Numbered from the stretch's first letter, positions 56,139 through 64,000 are shown. The stretch: 64,000 nucleotides of DNA from Lachnospiraceae bacterium (GCA_030526405.1 JAUNCZ010000011.1:1-64000); one strand, 5' to 3'. Numbers and translations are program-made. The notes: generated by a model from the sequence alone, not told the origin.

Positions 56139-57038
56139 TCAATTCTCTACTATTAATGCTCTTGCATCCACACTCGAAATTCTCTTGTTCATAATCTCCT
56201 GATACTCCTTTGATGCAAAGCATTCTTCTCCTTCTTTTCTACAGGCTTCTATTGTTTTTGCGAATAATGGGTTACTTTTCAGTATAGGCATTTTAAGTTC
56301 TTCACATACAAACTCCACCAATTCCGGTAAATCATATTTATTATCTGCCTTCTTTACGGTTGTTCGTAATATATCAATGAGCCTCTTTGCTTCAGAAATC
56401 TTTTCATCCATCATTTCTCTAGAGTATTCCTGATCCCAGGCAGGATAAAACCTGGTCACTTCTGTCATACCGGCAATTATCTCCAAAGTTTTTATGGATT
56501 TTTCCAGGTCAACCAAAATTGGAATATCGCCTTTTACCGGCACCGAATCCCCAATGAATAATGCATCACCGTAACGAAATGAAACCTCATCCACCGAATG
56601 CCCAGAAGTTCCAACAACCTCAATCACACTTCGATCTGAAAGAAAGACCTTATCTCCATCTTTCACCACATAGTCTACCGGTGTCGATTTTCCCGCCAGT
56701 TCAAAGAAATTTGGAATCGGTCGTTTAGAATACTGAAGATTTATATCTTCGATCCAGGCTCGTTCCCCTTTACTTGCAAATACCTTTGCCCCATATTTTT
56801 CACGGAAATAACACGCAGTCCCAATATGATCCGGATGGGCATGTGTCAGAAAGATAGCTTCCAGATCGGATGGCTGGTAACCGATGGATTTGATTGCGTT
56901 TTCTATTATATTCTCGCTTCCAGCTACTCCACTATCTATCATAAGTAGCGTTTTCCCAGTATCGATTAGATATACAAAAACATATCGTTTGATTTGCGGT
57001 GTTACAAAGAAGTCGATTTTTATCTGTTTGATTATCAT
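56139..57038 (-). CDS. Metallo-beta-lactamase fold hydrolase
   Basis: A 299-residue MBL-fold enzyme. The zinc motif THAHPDHIG (near 65-73) has the HxHxDH ligands. A further His lies in GTSGHSVDEVSF and Asp in FIGDSVP. The C-terminal third is helical and not typical, perhaps substrate-specific. The ATG at 57038 has GGAGG seven bases upstream; the frame is open further but that part covers the operator. The TetR regulator upstream and this gene share an operator sequence, so this hydrolase is probably induced by the ligand of that regulator. Substrate unknown. Confidence 0.85.
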   Translation of the reverse strand: MIIKQIKIDFFVTPQIKRYVFVYLIDTGKTLLMIDSGVAGSENIIENAIKSIGYQPSDLEAIFLTHAHPDHIGTACYFREKYGAKVFASKGERAWIEDINLQYSKRPIPNFFELAGKSTPVDYVVKDGDKVFLSDRSVIEVVGTSGHSVDEVSFRYGDALFIGDSVPVKGDIPILVDLEKSIKTLEIIAGMTEVTRFYPAWDQEYSREMMDEKISEAKRLIDILRTTVKKADNKYDLPELVEFVCEELKMPILKSNPLFAKTIEACRKEGEECFASKEYQEIMNKRISSVDARALIVEN

Positions 57039-57057
57039 GGTAAGTCCTCCTTCCGTA

Positions 57058-57075
57058 TGCAAGTAATCACTTGCA
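57058..57075. promoter_or_regulatory. TetR operator, copy 1 (MBL gene)
   Basis: TGCAAGT-AATC-ACTTGCA is a perfect dyad 20 bases upstream of the MBL start. The same half-sites with the same four-base spacing stand at the tetR promoter (57750-57765). Confidence 0.75.
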
Positions 57076-57156
57076 TCATGATTATGCAAAACGTGCTTAC
57101 TTTCAGGTGTGAAATGCAACACCTGTTTTCTTCAGCACGTTTATCATGTATCTATA

Positions 57157-57732
57157 CTAGTTGCTGATTCCGTTTACGAATGAAAGCACACTGCTTTTTA
57201 TGTACTCTTCTTTGGATATTCCAATCAGCTTCTCTCCAAATGAAGCATCCAAAAACACAAAGCCAAAATTCATGGAAACAAATTGAAGTGCCAATGCCTC
57301 TGTATCACAATCCTTCATAACTCCGACAGAAATCATTTCAGAAAAATAGTTCTGAAGAACTTTTTTGAAAATCATAGGAATTCTCATAATTCCAGGCATT
57401 GCCACGCCTTCCAGCTCTGCACTTCGAAGACCAATGGATATCTTTACCATCTGCGGGGTAACCTTATCCATATAGATCTTCGAAAAATGCATAAGATCCT
57501 GTTCCAGATTCCCCTGGTAAATAAAATCCTCTTCCTTTAATCCCGGATTCCATTTTGGTAATTCCATCGCAGCCCCAACGATTTCCTTTTTTCCATCAAA
57601 TCGTCTGAATATAGTAGATTCATTCACGCCTGCAAGTTTTGCAATCTCCCTGGTCGTTGCCTTTGAGTAACCCTTTTCTATGATCAGGGTCATCGTCGCA
57701 TCCATAATCTTTAATTGTGTTTCATCGTACAT
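57157..57732 (-). CDS. TetR-family regulator of the MBL gene
   Basis: A 191-residue TetR regulator. The helix-turn-helix (about 10-55) reads IMDATMTLIIEKGYSKATTREIAKLAGVNESTIFRRFDGKKEI. The C-terminal ligand domain has no recognisable signature. MYDETQLK at 57732 is the likely start. The gene lies upstream of the MBL hydrolase on the same strand, and both have the TGCAAGT/ACTTGCA dyad in front. It therefore probably represses itself and the hydrolase. Confidence 0.85.
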   Translation of the reverse strand: MYDETQLKIMDATMTLIIEKGYSKATTREIAKLAGVNESTIFRRFDGKKEIVGAAMELPKWNPGLKEEDFIYQGNLEQDLMHFSKIYMDKVTPQMVKISIGLRSAELEGVAMPGIMRIPMIFKKVLQNYFSEMISVGVMKDCDTEALALQFVSMNFGFVFLDASFGEKLIGISKEEYIKSSVLSFVNGISN

Positions 57733-57749
57733 TCGTGCTCGCCTCCAAC

Positions 57750-57771
57750 GCAAGTGTTTACTTGCATTATA
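57750..57771 (-). promoter_or_regulatory. tetR promoter with operator copy 2
   Basis: GCAAGT-GTTT-ACTTGC (57750-57765) abuts a consensus TATAAT on the minus strand (57771-57766), so bound repressor would cover the start site. The -35 is weak and lies within the end of the small membrane protein gene. Confidence 0.7.
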
Positions 57772-57963
57772 TCACAATACCTTCAAAATAGTTGTACGAA
57801 CAATATTGAACAGATTACTGAGGACTGCACAAAATATACCAGCTGGTAATATCCAAGAGGGTACGTCCTTTCCAAATATTGATATCGCAACAAAAATCAA
57901 TCCACCAATTGCCAGCCCCAAACTTGAGATTGCTAATAATAAATTTAAAGTCTTTTTTTCCAT
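57772..57963 (-). CDS. Small two-helix membrane protein
   Basis: A 63-residue protein consisting almost wholly of two hydrophobic segments (about 6-30 and 37-58) with a short basic start (MEKKT). AAAGGAGA precedes the ATG by eight bases, which supports translation. The tetR promoter lies at its 3' end. It may belong with the TetR/MBL group, but no family is recognised. Confidence 0.6.
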   Translation of the reverse strand: MEKKTLNLLLAISSLGLAIGGLIFVAISIFGKDVPSWILPAGIFCAVLSNLFNIVRTTILKVL

Positions 57964-58191
57964 AGCCTTTTCTCCTTTCTGAAATTACAATACCTCAGCT
58001 TCCTATCGAAATACAGGACAAGAAACGAGCAAATACCTTGCTTTTCCTATGAGACACACTGTGTCCCATGTTGCTTTTCTCCTGGTAATGCATTTTCCTC
58101 ATTACTCGCGCAAAAAAAGAGTACCCTTCTGAATTTGTCTTTCAAAAAGGTACCCTTTGCCAGCTCTTTATTGCTTTATAATCTATGATTT

Positions 58192-58677
58192 TTAGTAGAG
58201 TTTTGCACCTGCCGGAATCTTATTGCTTACCATCAGAAGGTTCAGTTTTTCTTCTCCCTCTTCCTCATGGATTGCGCTAAGAAGCATACCACATGATTCG
58301 ATGCCCATCATTGGTCTAGGTGGCAGGTTTGTGATAGCGATCAGAGTTTTTCCAACCAGCTCCTCTGGCTCGTAGAAGGCATGAATTCCGCTTAAAATGG
58401 TTCTTTCTGTGCCAGTTCCGTCATCTAAAGTAAACTTAAGAAGTTTTTTGGACTTCGGAACAGCCTCACATGCAAGAACTTTTACAGCTCTGAAATCACT
58501 CTTTGAGAAAGTATCAAAATCAACTACGTCAGCAAAAAGTGGCTCGATCTCTACTTTGGAGAAGTCGATCACTTCCTCAGCAACCGGTGCTGCTGCAGGA
58601 GCTGCTGCCTGTGCATCGTTGTTTGCTGCATTTTTAGCAGCACCCTGAGATTTCATGGTCGGAACGAAATCGTCCAC
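58192..58677 (-). pseudogene. Remnant of metG: C-terminal tRNA-binding domain only
   Basis: The 161 codons encode an Ala-rich linker (about 13-34) and an EMAP-II/CsaA-type tRNA-binding OB fold (FRAVKVLACEAVPKSKKLLKFTLDDGTGTERTILSGI, then MLLSAIHE and the ending NKIPAGAKLY), the usual tail of methionyl-tRNA synthetase. The first codon (GTG) comes directly after an in-frame TGA. No ribosome site precedes it or the internal ATG at 58656, and the catalytic part is absent upstream. It is most likely a deletion relic; a stand-alone tRNA-binding protein is the alternative. Confidence 0.6.
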
Positions 58678-58961
58678 TCACGACTTAAATCCATTTTGTA
58701 AATCTTACCGCCTATAAATGGGCTTTTATTCAACAGCTTTACACCATTCCCACTTGTTTCGTGAAGGTAAAAATGAGGTTTGGTGTAAAAATTGGTGTAA
58801 ATGGTGTATATCCTTATTTAGTTTTGGGTTTTATAGCATTGCTATCAGTCCTGTGTTTCATTCTACCACTTTCTCGTCATAAAGTAAAGAAAGCACACAC
58901 CGCATCTCTACGGCATATAGCCATGCTTCAAACTGTTTTCGAAAAATAATTAATATAATGT

Positions 58962-59732
58962 CTATTTTGTCATTACATCAAATATCTCCTTAATTTCTCG
59001 AATTTCATCCGTAGCTGTCTTGCTGCATCCATAAGGGGATCTTCCTTCTCTGTCTGCTTCTATAACTTCTGCATTATAATGAACACATCCCAAAAAATCT
59101 TGCTTCGGGATTCTAGACCTTACAAACTTTTCATCTTCATCATTTCTGATTTTATTTGCTATGACCTTTACTTCCTTTACACCCAATTCTTCTGCCAAAC
59201 GTTTTACATTTTTATAAGTCTGAACACTTCTGGCCCCCGGCTCTATCACAACGATAAATTGATCCATCCCTTCCGTTGTTCCCCGTCCTAAATGCTCAAG
59301 TCCTGCTTCCATGTCCAGGATTACTATATCATCTCTATGTAAAACCAAATTATTAATAATTCGTTTCAACATTACATTTTCAGGGCATACACATCCGCCT
59401 CCCGCAGTTTCCACAGTTCCCAAAACCAGAAGTCGAACACCATTATTTTCTTTTCCGTAAGTTTCAGGAATATCATCCACTTTTGGATTGACTTTATAAA
59501 AAGTATTACTTTTATCTGCACCTGTTCTCTCCTCAATTAACCTTCTCATTTTACTGATAGGCGTAATACTCTCCAGTTCTTCTTCTGAAAAACCCAGTGC
59601 AAGTCCAAGATTTGCATCTGGATCCACATCTACTGCAAATACTTTTTTCCCTTCTTCTGCATACAGCCGTGCTAATACTGCAGATATCGTAGTTTTCCCT
59701 ACTCCGCCTTTTCCAGTTACAGCAATTTTCAT
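58962..59732 (-). CDS. CooC-type nickel-insertion ATPase (module 2)
   Basis: A 256-residue MinD/SIMIBI-class ATPase of the CooC/AcsF kind, known to load nickel into carbon monoxide dehydrogenase or acetyl-CoA synthase. It has the deviant Walker A GKGGVGKTT (7-15), switch region VDVDPDANLG and the metal motif Cys114-x-Cys116 (GGGCVCPEN), at the position of the CxC pair of known CooC. Walker B is VILDMEAGLEHLGRG. It is the last gene of the five-gene unit, 22 bases after the zinc-ribbon gene. The metal is inferred from the family; no CODH or ACS gene lies in the window. Confidence 0.85.
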   Translation of the reverse strand: MKIAVTGKGGVGKTTISAVLARLYAEEGKKVFAVDVDPDANLGLALGFSEEELESITPISKMRRLIEERTGADKSNTFYKVNPKVDDIPETYGKENNGVRLLVLGTVETAGGGCVCPENVMLKRIINNLVLHRDDIVILDMEAGLEHLGRGTTEGMDQFIVVIEPGARSVQTYKNVKRLAEELGVKEVKVIANKIRNDEDEKFVRSRIPKQDFLGCVHYNAEVIEADREGRSPYGCSKTATDEIREIKEIFDVMTK

Positions 59733-59754
59733 CTCTTATCTCCTTAAATGCTTC

Positions 59755-59949
59755 TTACTCCACTTCCTCCAGTTCTGTTCCTTCTGGAAGAATATATCCG
59801 CAGTTATCACATACTCCATCCTCTGCAAGTATCCCGTCTTTCACAAAGGCTTCAATGCCTCCCGGTTCATGACAGCGTGGACAATCTAATTCCTGTATCT
59901 TTTTCTGATTTCTTACATCCTGGCAATTGGCAAATTCAATTTTACCCAT
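59755..59949 (-). CDS. Small zinc-ribbon protein (module 2)
   Basis: A 64-residue protein with two CxxC pairs, C23-C26 (DCPRCHEPGG) and C47-C50 (VCDNCGYILPEG), as in zinc ribbons or rubredoxin-like folds, and an acidic C terminus. ATG 59949 has GGAGG seven bases before it and begins after the VWA stop. It lies inside the ATPase/VWA operon, so it may hand over metal or act as an adaptor; this is inference. Module 1 has no such gene directly beside it. Confidence 0.75.
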   Translation of the reverse strand: MGKIEFANCQDVRNQKKIQELDCPRCHEPGGIEAFVKDGILAEDGVCDNCGYILPEGTELEEVE

Positions 59950-59965
59950 AGTGATTCCTCCATTT

Positions 59966-61783
59966 TCATTCCATATCAATTTGTCTTCGCAAAAAAGTTC
60001 CTACCATACGGGAAAAATTGCTGATATTACGAATATAGGCAAAGTCTTTTCCATAGATTCTCTTTTCCACGGAGAGCTCTTCTTCATTCCCTACAAAAAT
60101 ACCAATTACGAAAATTCCCTGATTTCTGGCCCGACGCACCTCATATGCAGTATCTTTCACAGCTCCTTCTCCGTCATAGATCTTGGGCTGGCGGGTTCCT
60201 GGTCGTTGTATGCTCATATCACAGGGTTTTCCATCACTTAATACGATTAAAATCTTATTTTTTTCCGGTCGCTCCATGAGAGAGGAACAGACTGTTTTCA
60301 GTGCAAGCCCATCTCTGTTATTGGCATACGCCCGAAATTGAAAGATTCTTTCATTTGTTTCCCTTGGATCTTCATAATCCCGAAATCTCTGAAGTACTGT
60401 ATATCCCCAGAAAGCACAGTATCCTGTCACCCGATGAGGAATTCCTGCCTGGCTTAATGCTTCACTGATAATATATCCCTGCGCCGCTACCTGAGCCTGT
60501 CTGCCAGCTTGAGAACCACTGGAATCAATCAGGACGTCTATTACAAACTCAGAATCTTCTGATCTCTTTTTTCTATTAAATAACTTGTCATCGTCTGTTC
60601 TTCCAATTTTCCATAACCTTTCAGGAACAAGCTGCCCCGCATCAGATCTGCTGACAAAATCATCCTTTCGGATTATAAGTGCCCGTTTCAGTGACTCTGC
60701 CAACACAGAAATATTTCTTTTGATGATCCAGTGATTATTTCCATAATAGGCTTTATTTTTTTCAAACTGCAGCTGAGAAAAACGGTATTGATTATTTTTT
60801 ATCACAGGGTTTTGTAAAATTCCATCTGTAAGATACAGGATACAGTTTTTGTGGATTCCTGTACAAAATTTCCGGTTGACTCTGGCCTGCTCCGCTTCAC
60901 TTAGATACGATTTTCCGTAATTCAGTTCCACATATTCCCGTATCCGTCGCACTGCCTGTGGATTTATATTCTCCGAGCTTTCCGGAACTTCTTCATTTTC
61001 CGGAGAGAAATAAAATCTTTTTTTCTTTTTGTTTCTGATATCCAGACTCATCATCTTTTTTTTGAGATTAGAAAGATATTTTTGAATGATGTCTTCCATC
61101 TGTTCATCCGTCATGCATTCCTGCCACGCGTCATTGGCCAATGCCATATCCGGTAAATTCAGAATCTTCTCCAGATTTCCATTCCTTTTTTCAAAAGAGG
61201 GATCCAGAACATGATTATAAATCTCATCTATCACGTTTATGACATCTTCCGTATTTTCCGCATCCTTCAGAGAAAGAATCTTGTACAATGCAATCTCTGC
61301 CTGTGGATCCATTCCCTCATCGTCTGTGTTCTCCAGAACATGCCTTATATACAGAAGCCTAATCCTGTGAATCAGGTCTGTTCCAGCTTTGTCTGATACC
61401 TGCTCTTCCTCGGCCTTTTCCAATTCTCTGAACGCCTGTTCTCTAATTTCCTTTGTTCCCAAACGTTCTCGAATGATAAAACGCTCCACTGCAGCATCCA
61501 TGCATAATCCAGCAAGAGGCAAAAGCATATCTTCTCCAGCAGAAAAATGTATTTTTTTCATCAAATACATGCCAAGTTTTTTCTGATCAAAATATCGTGC
61601 AAAGGCACCCTGTTTCACTGCCTCATATAGAACCGTTTGTTTTGAATAAACATATTTTTCTGTGTCCGGTTCAAATTCCATATCATAATCACCACTGACT
61701 GTCCAAAAAAGATTTCTGATACGATTGCTGATCTCCAGACGATGTTCTTCCAGTTGTTCCGCCGGCCATCTGACATCCTCCAT
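59966..61783 (-). CDS. VWA-domain protein (CoxE/CobT-like), module 2
   Basis: A 605-residue paralogue of the protein at 6535-8403, collinear along its whole length. It shares the opening EEHRLEI.NRIRNLFWTVSGDY and the middle FCTGIHKNCILYLTDGILQNP. The MIDAS motif is DSSGS (420-424), and the end is FAYIRNISNFSRMVG. A long helical front part and a C-terminal VWA domain match BchD/CobT, NorD and CoxE. It lies six bases behind its MoxR partner, between two CooC-like ATPases. Codon choice is visibly richer in A/T than in module 1. The client is unknown. Confidence 0.87.
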   Translation of the reverse strand: MEDVRWPAEQLEEHRLEISNRIRNLFWTVSGDYDMEFEPDTEKYVYSKQTVLYEAVKQGAFARYFDQKKLGMYLMKKIHFSAGEDMLLPLAGLCMDAAVERFIIRERLGTKEIREQAFRELEKAEEEQVSDKAGTDLIHRIRLLYIRHVLENTDDEGMDPQAEIALYKILSLKDAENTEDVINVIDEIYNHVLDPSFEKRNGNLEKILNLPDMALANDAWQECMTDEQMEDIIQKYLSNLKKKMMSLDIRNKKKKRFYFSPENEEVPESSENINPQAVRRIREYVELNYGKSYLSEAEQARVNRKFCTGIHKNCILYLTDGILQNPVIKNNQYRFSQLQFEKNKAYYGNNHWIIKRNISVLAESLKRALIIRKDDFVSRSDAGQLVPERLWKIGRTDDDKLFNRKKRSEDSEFVIDVLIDSSGSQAGRQAQVAAQGYIISEALSQAGIPHRVTGYCAFWGYTVLQRFRDYEDPRETNERIFQFRAYANNRDGLALKTVCSSLMERPEKNKILIVLSDGKPCDMSIQRPGTRQPKIYDGEGAVKDTAYEVRRARNQGIFVIGIFVGNEEELSVEKRIYGKDFAYIRNISNFSRMVGTFLRRQIDME

Positions 61784-61789
61784 GCAAGT

Positions 61790-62722
61790 TTACCCCCATA
61801 TGTCTTTTCCGGTCCAGGAAGATGGGATTCTGGTAGAAACCACATCTTCTACGATCTCTTTTTCAAATACATCAAAACTTTTATTTATGATCCCCATCTG
61901 GATTGCATCAATTGGAGAAAGTCCGCTTCTTGTTGCTTTTACAGCAGAAACCAATCCTCTCAGGTCAAGAGATTTTGTTGAGATTTCTCCATGATAAGCT
62001 TTGATCTGCAAATCCAGAAACAGTCCTGCAAAAGCTTTCAGTGCACTTTTTCCCCCATCTGGAAAATGTTGTCTTAATACAAAAAGGACACTATCCTCAT
62101 CCATTTCAGGCATATCAATTACCATAAACCTTGAAACCAATGCTTCATTTAGCTCTCTGGTACCTGCGTAACCATAATTCATCGTGCCGATAAATCGTGT
62201 TGCCGGATGAAGTAAAATCCTGTTATATCCTGGAATATCGATTCTGCGCCGATGATCCAGTGTGGCATGCAGTACAGAAACCGCATCATTTTTTGCCATA
62301 TTGATTTCGTCCAGGATTCCAAATCCTCCAAATTCCGCGCATTGGTAGATAGGGCCTTTCCGAAGGCTAACCTCATTATTTATAAAGGTATCCGTTCCAA
62401 TCAGATCGGCACTGTCTGTATTTACATGAAAAGAAATGTCGTATTCCGGTCTTCCGAATATCCATGCCAGTGTCTCACATAGTACATTTTTCCCTGTAGC
62501 TTTCGCACCGGAAAGTAACAGGTTATCTCCCTGAAGAAGCGCTGCTATTGACATTTCCAGAATCTTTTTCCCATAAAATAGGATATCCGGTTTTTCTACC
62601 CGTTCCTTTACCTGATCCTCTACCTCATAACGCATGTGAAAATCTCTCAGTTCTCCAATCAGTTCCTGCGCTATCTTCTGGTCTTCTAAATATTTTTCTA
62701 TTTCTGTCCAATGATTTCTCAC
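61790..62722 (-). CDS. MoxR-type AAA+ ATPase, module 2
   Basis: A 310-residue paralogue of the ATPase at 5599-6519, nearly the same through the nucleotide-binding core. It has the same Walker A-like GAKATGKN (72-79), Walker B GILDEINMA (Asp138-Glu139), the RFIGTMNYGYAGT sensor stretch and SLDLRGLVSA. MoxR ATPases with a VWA partner act in chelation or cofactor activation (BchI/BchD, NorQ/NorD, CoxD/CoxE). The pairing with CooC-type ATPases here points to a metallocofactor. It lies 85 bases behind the first CooC gene, and that gap shows no terminator. Confidence 0.9.
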   Translation of the reverse strand: MRNHWTEIEKYLEDQKIAQELIGELRDFHMRYEVEDQVKERVEKPDILFYGKKILEMSIAALLQGDNLLLSGAKATGKNVLCETLAWIFGRPEYDISFHVNTDSADLIGTDTFINNEVSLRKGPIYQCAEFGGFGILDEINMAKNDAVSVLHATLDHRRRIDIPGYNRILLHPATRFIGTMNYGYAGTRELNEALVSRFMVIDMPEMDEDSVLFVLRQHFPDGGKSALKAFAGLFLDLQIKAYHGEISTKSLDLRGLVSAVKATRSGLSPIDAIQMGIINKSFDVFEKEIVEDVVSTRIPSSWTGKDIWG

Positions 62723-62807
62723 GAAGATTTTCCTTTCTTTGCAATTAGTTATACCAAATCAGATAATATTTCTGTTTACTCAATCTTCAAACTTTCAATC
62801 CTCCAAC

Positions 62808-63578
62808 TCACAATCCTAACTTCTTTATAATTTCTCCCAGTGCACTTCTTACAGGAGAATCTTTCGGAAGCTGTATGATCGGCTTTCCATCACAGTCATA
62901 CTGATATACCTGATCATCATGTGGTACAACCCCTAACAGTTCCAGTCCCTGATTTCGGATTTCTTCCAGAGTTCCGGCATCCAGTTTTCCATCCGGAACA
63001 CGATTCACAATTAATCCGGTTTTCTGTGGTTTAAAGTTTAACTCCTTCATCAGCTTTGCAATACGTCCGGCTGCCTGAACACCTCTTCTGGAACAGTCAC
63101 TTACAAGAATGGCAACTTCCATCATTGGCAGGATTCCTCTGCTGATATGTTCCATACCTGCTTCGTTATCAACCACAATATATGGATAATGGCTTTGCAG
63201 TTTCTGAACCTGGGTCTGCACAAGACCATTTACAAAACAATAGCAGCCCTGTCCCTGGGTTCGTCCCATTACCATCAAATCATAATCGTCTTCTTCTGCA
63301 ATCGCATCAGAAAGACGCATTTCCAGATATGCCTGTTTTGTCATACCGGAGGGAATCTGATATCGTGGGTCTACGCCTGCCCGCTCAATTTCTTCTCTCA
63401 GCTCCCCAAGTGTGATCTCCGGCTCAACACCGAGCACTTCGTTTAAATTTGCATTTGCATCTGCATCCACCGCCAGGACCGGACGTTTTCCGCTTTCACA
63501 TAAATACTGGATCAACAATCCACAAAGAGTTGTTTTTCCTACGCCGCCTTTTCCTGATACTGCAATTACATGTCCCAT
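62808..63578 (-). CDS. CooC/AcsF-type ATPase, first gene of module 2
   Basis: A 256-residue MinD-like ATPase, distinct from the one at 58962-59732. It has the deviant Walker A SGKGGVGKTT (8-17), VDADANANLNEVLG, the Cys112-x-Cys114 pair in GQGCYCFVNGL and Walker B VVDNEAGMEHISRG. The CxC position equals that reported for CooC1 of Carboxydothermus, where it binds nickel. It leads the operon and is divergent from a TetR gene with an intervening shared operator. Confidence 0.85.
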   Translation of the reverse strand: MGHVIAVSGKGGVGKTTLCGLLIQYLCESGKRPVLAVDADANANLNEVLGVEPEITLGELREEIERAGVDPRYQIPSGMTKQAYLEMRLSDAIAEEDDYDLMVMGRTQGQGCYCFVNGLVQTQVQKLQSHYPYIVVDNEAGMEHISRGILPMMEVAILVSDCSRRGVQAAGRIAKLMKELNFKPQKTGLIVNRVPDGKLDAGTLEEIRNQGLELLGVVPHDDQVYQYDCDGKPIIQLPKDSPVRSALGEIIKKLGL

Positions 63579-63608
63579 GTTTTTCCTCCTAAAATTCTGA
63601 ACAATCTG

Positions 63609-63657
63609 TTGACTTTTTCTTTTAACCTCATTATAGTTGTTACTATATAAATTACAA
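63609..63657. promoter_or_regulatory. Divergent overlapping promoters with TetR-type operator
   Basis: On the plus strand, TTGACT (63609-63614) and TATAGT (63632-63637) are 17 bases apart, for the TetR gene. On the minus strand, TTGTAA (63657-63652) and TATAAT (63635-63630) are 16 apart, for the CooC operon. The perfect dyad TATAGT-TGTT-ACTATA (63632-63647) covers both -10 regions, so one bound dimer would block both. Confidence 0.7.
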
Positions 63658-63746
63658 TAATCAGTCTGTGAGATTTGTATGGTTACTCAACACATCAGAA
63701 AAATTGTTGAGAAATCATATGATCCCAAATAATACAGGAGTATATA

Positions 63747-64000
63747 ATGTCAGAAAAAACGAGAAAACAAGATCGCCGTACCCGCTATACCAGACAAACC
63801 ATAAAAGATACGTTCTTAGAATTGTTAAAGCAGAAAAGTTTTACGAAAATTACAGTTACAGAGATCTGCAAAAATGCTGAAATCAACCGTGGCACTTTTT
63901 ATCTTCATTACTACGATATCCATGATGTATTATCAGATATTTTTAATGATATGACTCAGGATATGTTAACAACTGTAGATCATTTATTCTGTCTAAATCA
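63747..64000 (+). CDS. TetR/AcrR-family regulator (3' end beyond the window)
   Basis: The first 84 codons of a TetR-type regulator. Basic N terminus MSEKTRKQDRRTRYTRQ, then the helix-turn-helix TIKDTFLELLKQKSFTKITVTEICKNAEINRGTFYLHYYDIHDVLSDIF, which matches the HTH of the YcdC/DhaS-like class. The frame is open to the right edge. ACAGGAG precedes the ATG at 63747. It is divergent from the CooC/MoxR/VWA operon with a shared dyad, so it is the likely local repressor. Confidence 0.85.
   Translation, partial: MSEKTRKQDRRTRYTRQTIKDTFLELLKQKSFTKITVTEICKNAEINRGTFYLHYYDIHDVLSDIFNDMTQDMLTTVDHLFCLN

Noticed and set aside
58761-58949. A 62-codon plus-strand frame with a hydrophobic middle in the AT-rich gap.
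   Set aside because: No ribosome site, a repetitive start (GGTGTAAA words) and no recognised family. Kept as non-coding.
1-64000. tRNA, rRNA, CRISPR arrays, insertion sequences or phage genes.
   Set aside because: No cloverleaf with a TTCGA-type arm, regular spacer-repeat array, transposase or phage structural gene was recognised by reading. A covariance-model search would be needed to exclude small RNAs.

Overview
The window reads as chromosomal DNA of an anaerobic, low-to-mid GC Firmicute, most likely a gut Lachnospiraceae (Blautia/Ruminococcus-like). The basis is the set of gene families: a T-box-controlled pheST, DUF975 and YolD proteins, an M20 PepD, CooC-type ATPases and an Mrp/Mbh-like cation antiporter, with strong GGAGG ribosome sites and short operons. 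The family assignment is inference from gene content, not from a marker gene. No rRNA, tRNA, CRISPR array or insertion sequence was seen.

Layout. 0.1-2 kb: a sodium:solute symporter behind a large palindrome. 2.2-5.5 kb: an SOS-like group (YolD-like protein, Y-family polymerase, divergent LexA/S24-type repressor and a small XRE regulator). 5.6-8.4 kb: MoxR-type AAA+ ATPase plus VWA protein (module 1). 8.5-13.8 kb: an HExxH/Tudor protein, a zinc ribbon, MATE and DMT exporters, a TPR protein and a DUF975 membrane protein. 14-18 kb: an NhaC antiporter with an exported N-terminal domain, an AEC permease and aldose 1-epimerase. 18.4-21.4 kb: sulfur operon metY-cysK-Rrf2 regulator. 21.6-25.5 kb: pheST with T-box leader. 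25.6-26.5 kb: an HTH-Uma2 fusion. 26.8-36.2 kb: a ten-gene Mrp/Mbh-like operon with four antiporter-like subunits. 36.4-41.5 kb: TtcA-like protein, DUF362 ferredoxin, 3-hydroxyacyl-CoA dehydrogenase, PepD. 41.6-50.3 kb: a phosphate regulon (phoR, phoB, Na/Pi cotransporter, small membrane protein, phoU, pstBACS). 50.5-53.9 kb: two divergent ECF sigma/anti-sigma pairs. 54-56 kb: VWA plus macrodomain pair. 56.1-58 kb: MBL hydrolase, TetR regulator, small membrane protein. 58.2-58.7 kb: a metG tail. 59-63.6 kb: MoxR/VWA module 2, enclosed by two CooC-like ATPases and a zinc-ribbon protein, divergent from a TetR gene that runs off the right edge.

How it works together. Much of the window deals with sodium and energy: symporter, NhaC, the Mrp/Mbh-like complex and Na/Pi cotransport. 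The phosphate genes form one regulon: three promoters share the same repeat spacing. The most unusual set is the pair of MoxR/VWA modules. The second is built like a metallocofactor insertion machine: two deviant-Walker ATPases each carry a CxC metal-site motif at the position known from CooC. No client enzyme lies in the window.

A second layer is dispersed non-coding repeats. A 97-bp sequence occurs twice identically and once diverged, each time directly behind an intrinsic terminator and in the same orientation. Two further hairpin repeat families and a shared terminator sequence lie in other gaps. From about 56 kb rightward the DNA is visibly richer in A+T than the left part, which suggests an accessory segment.
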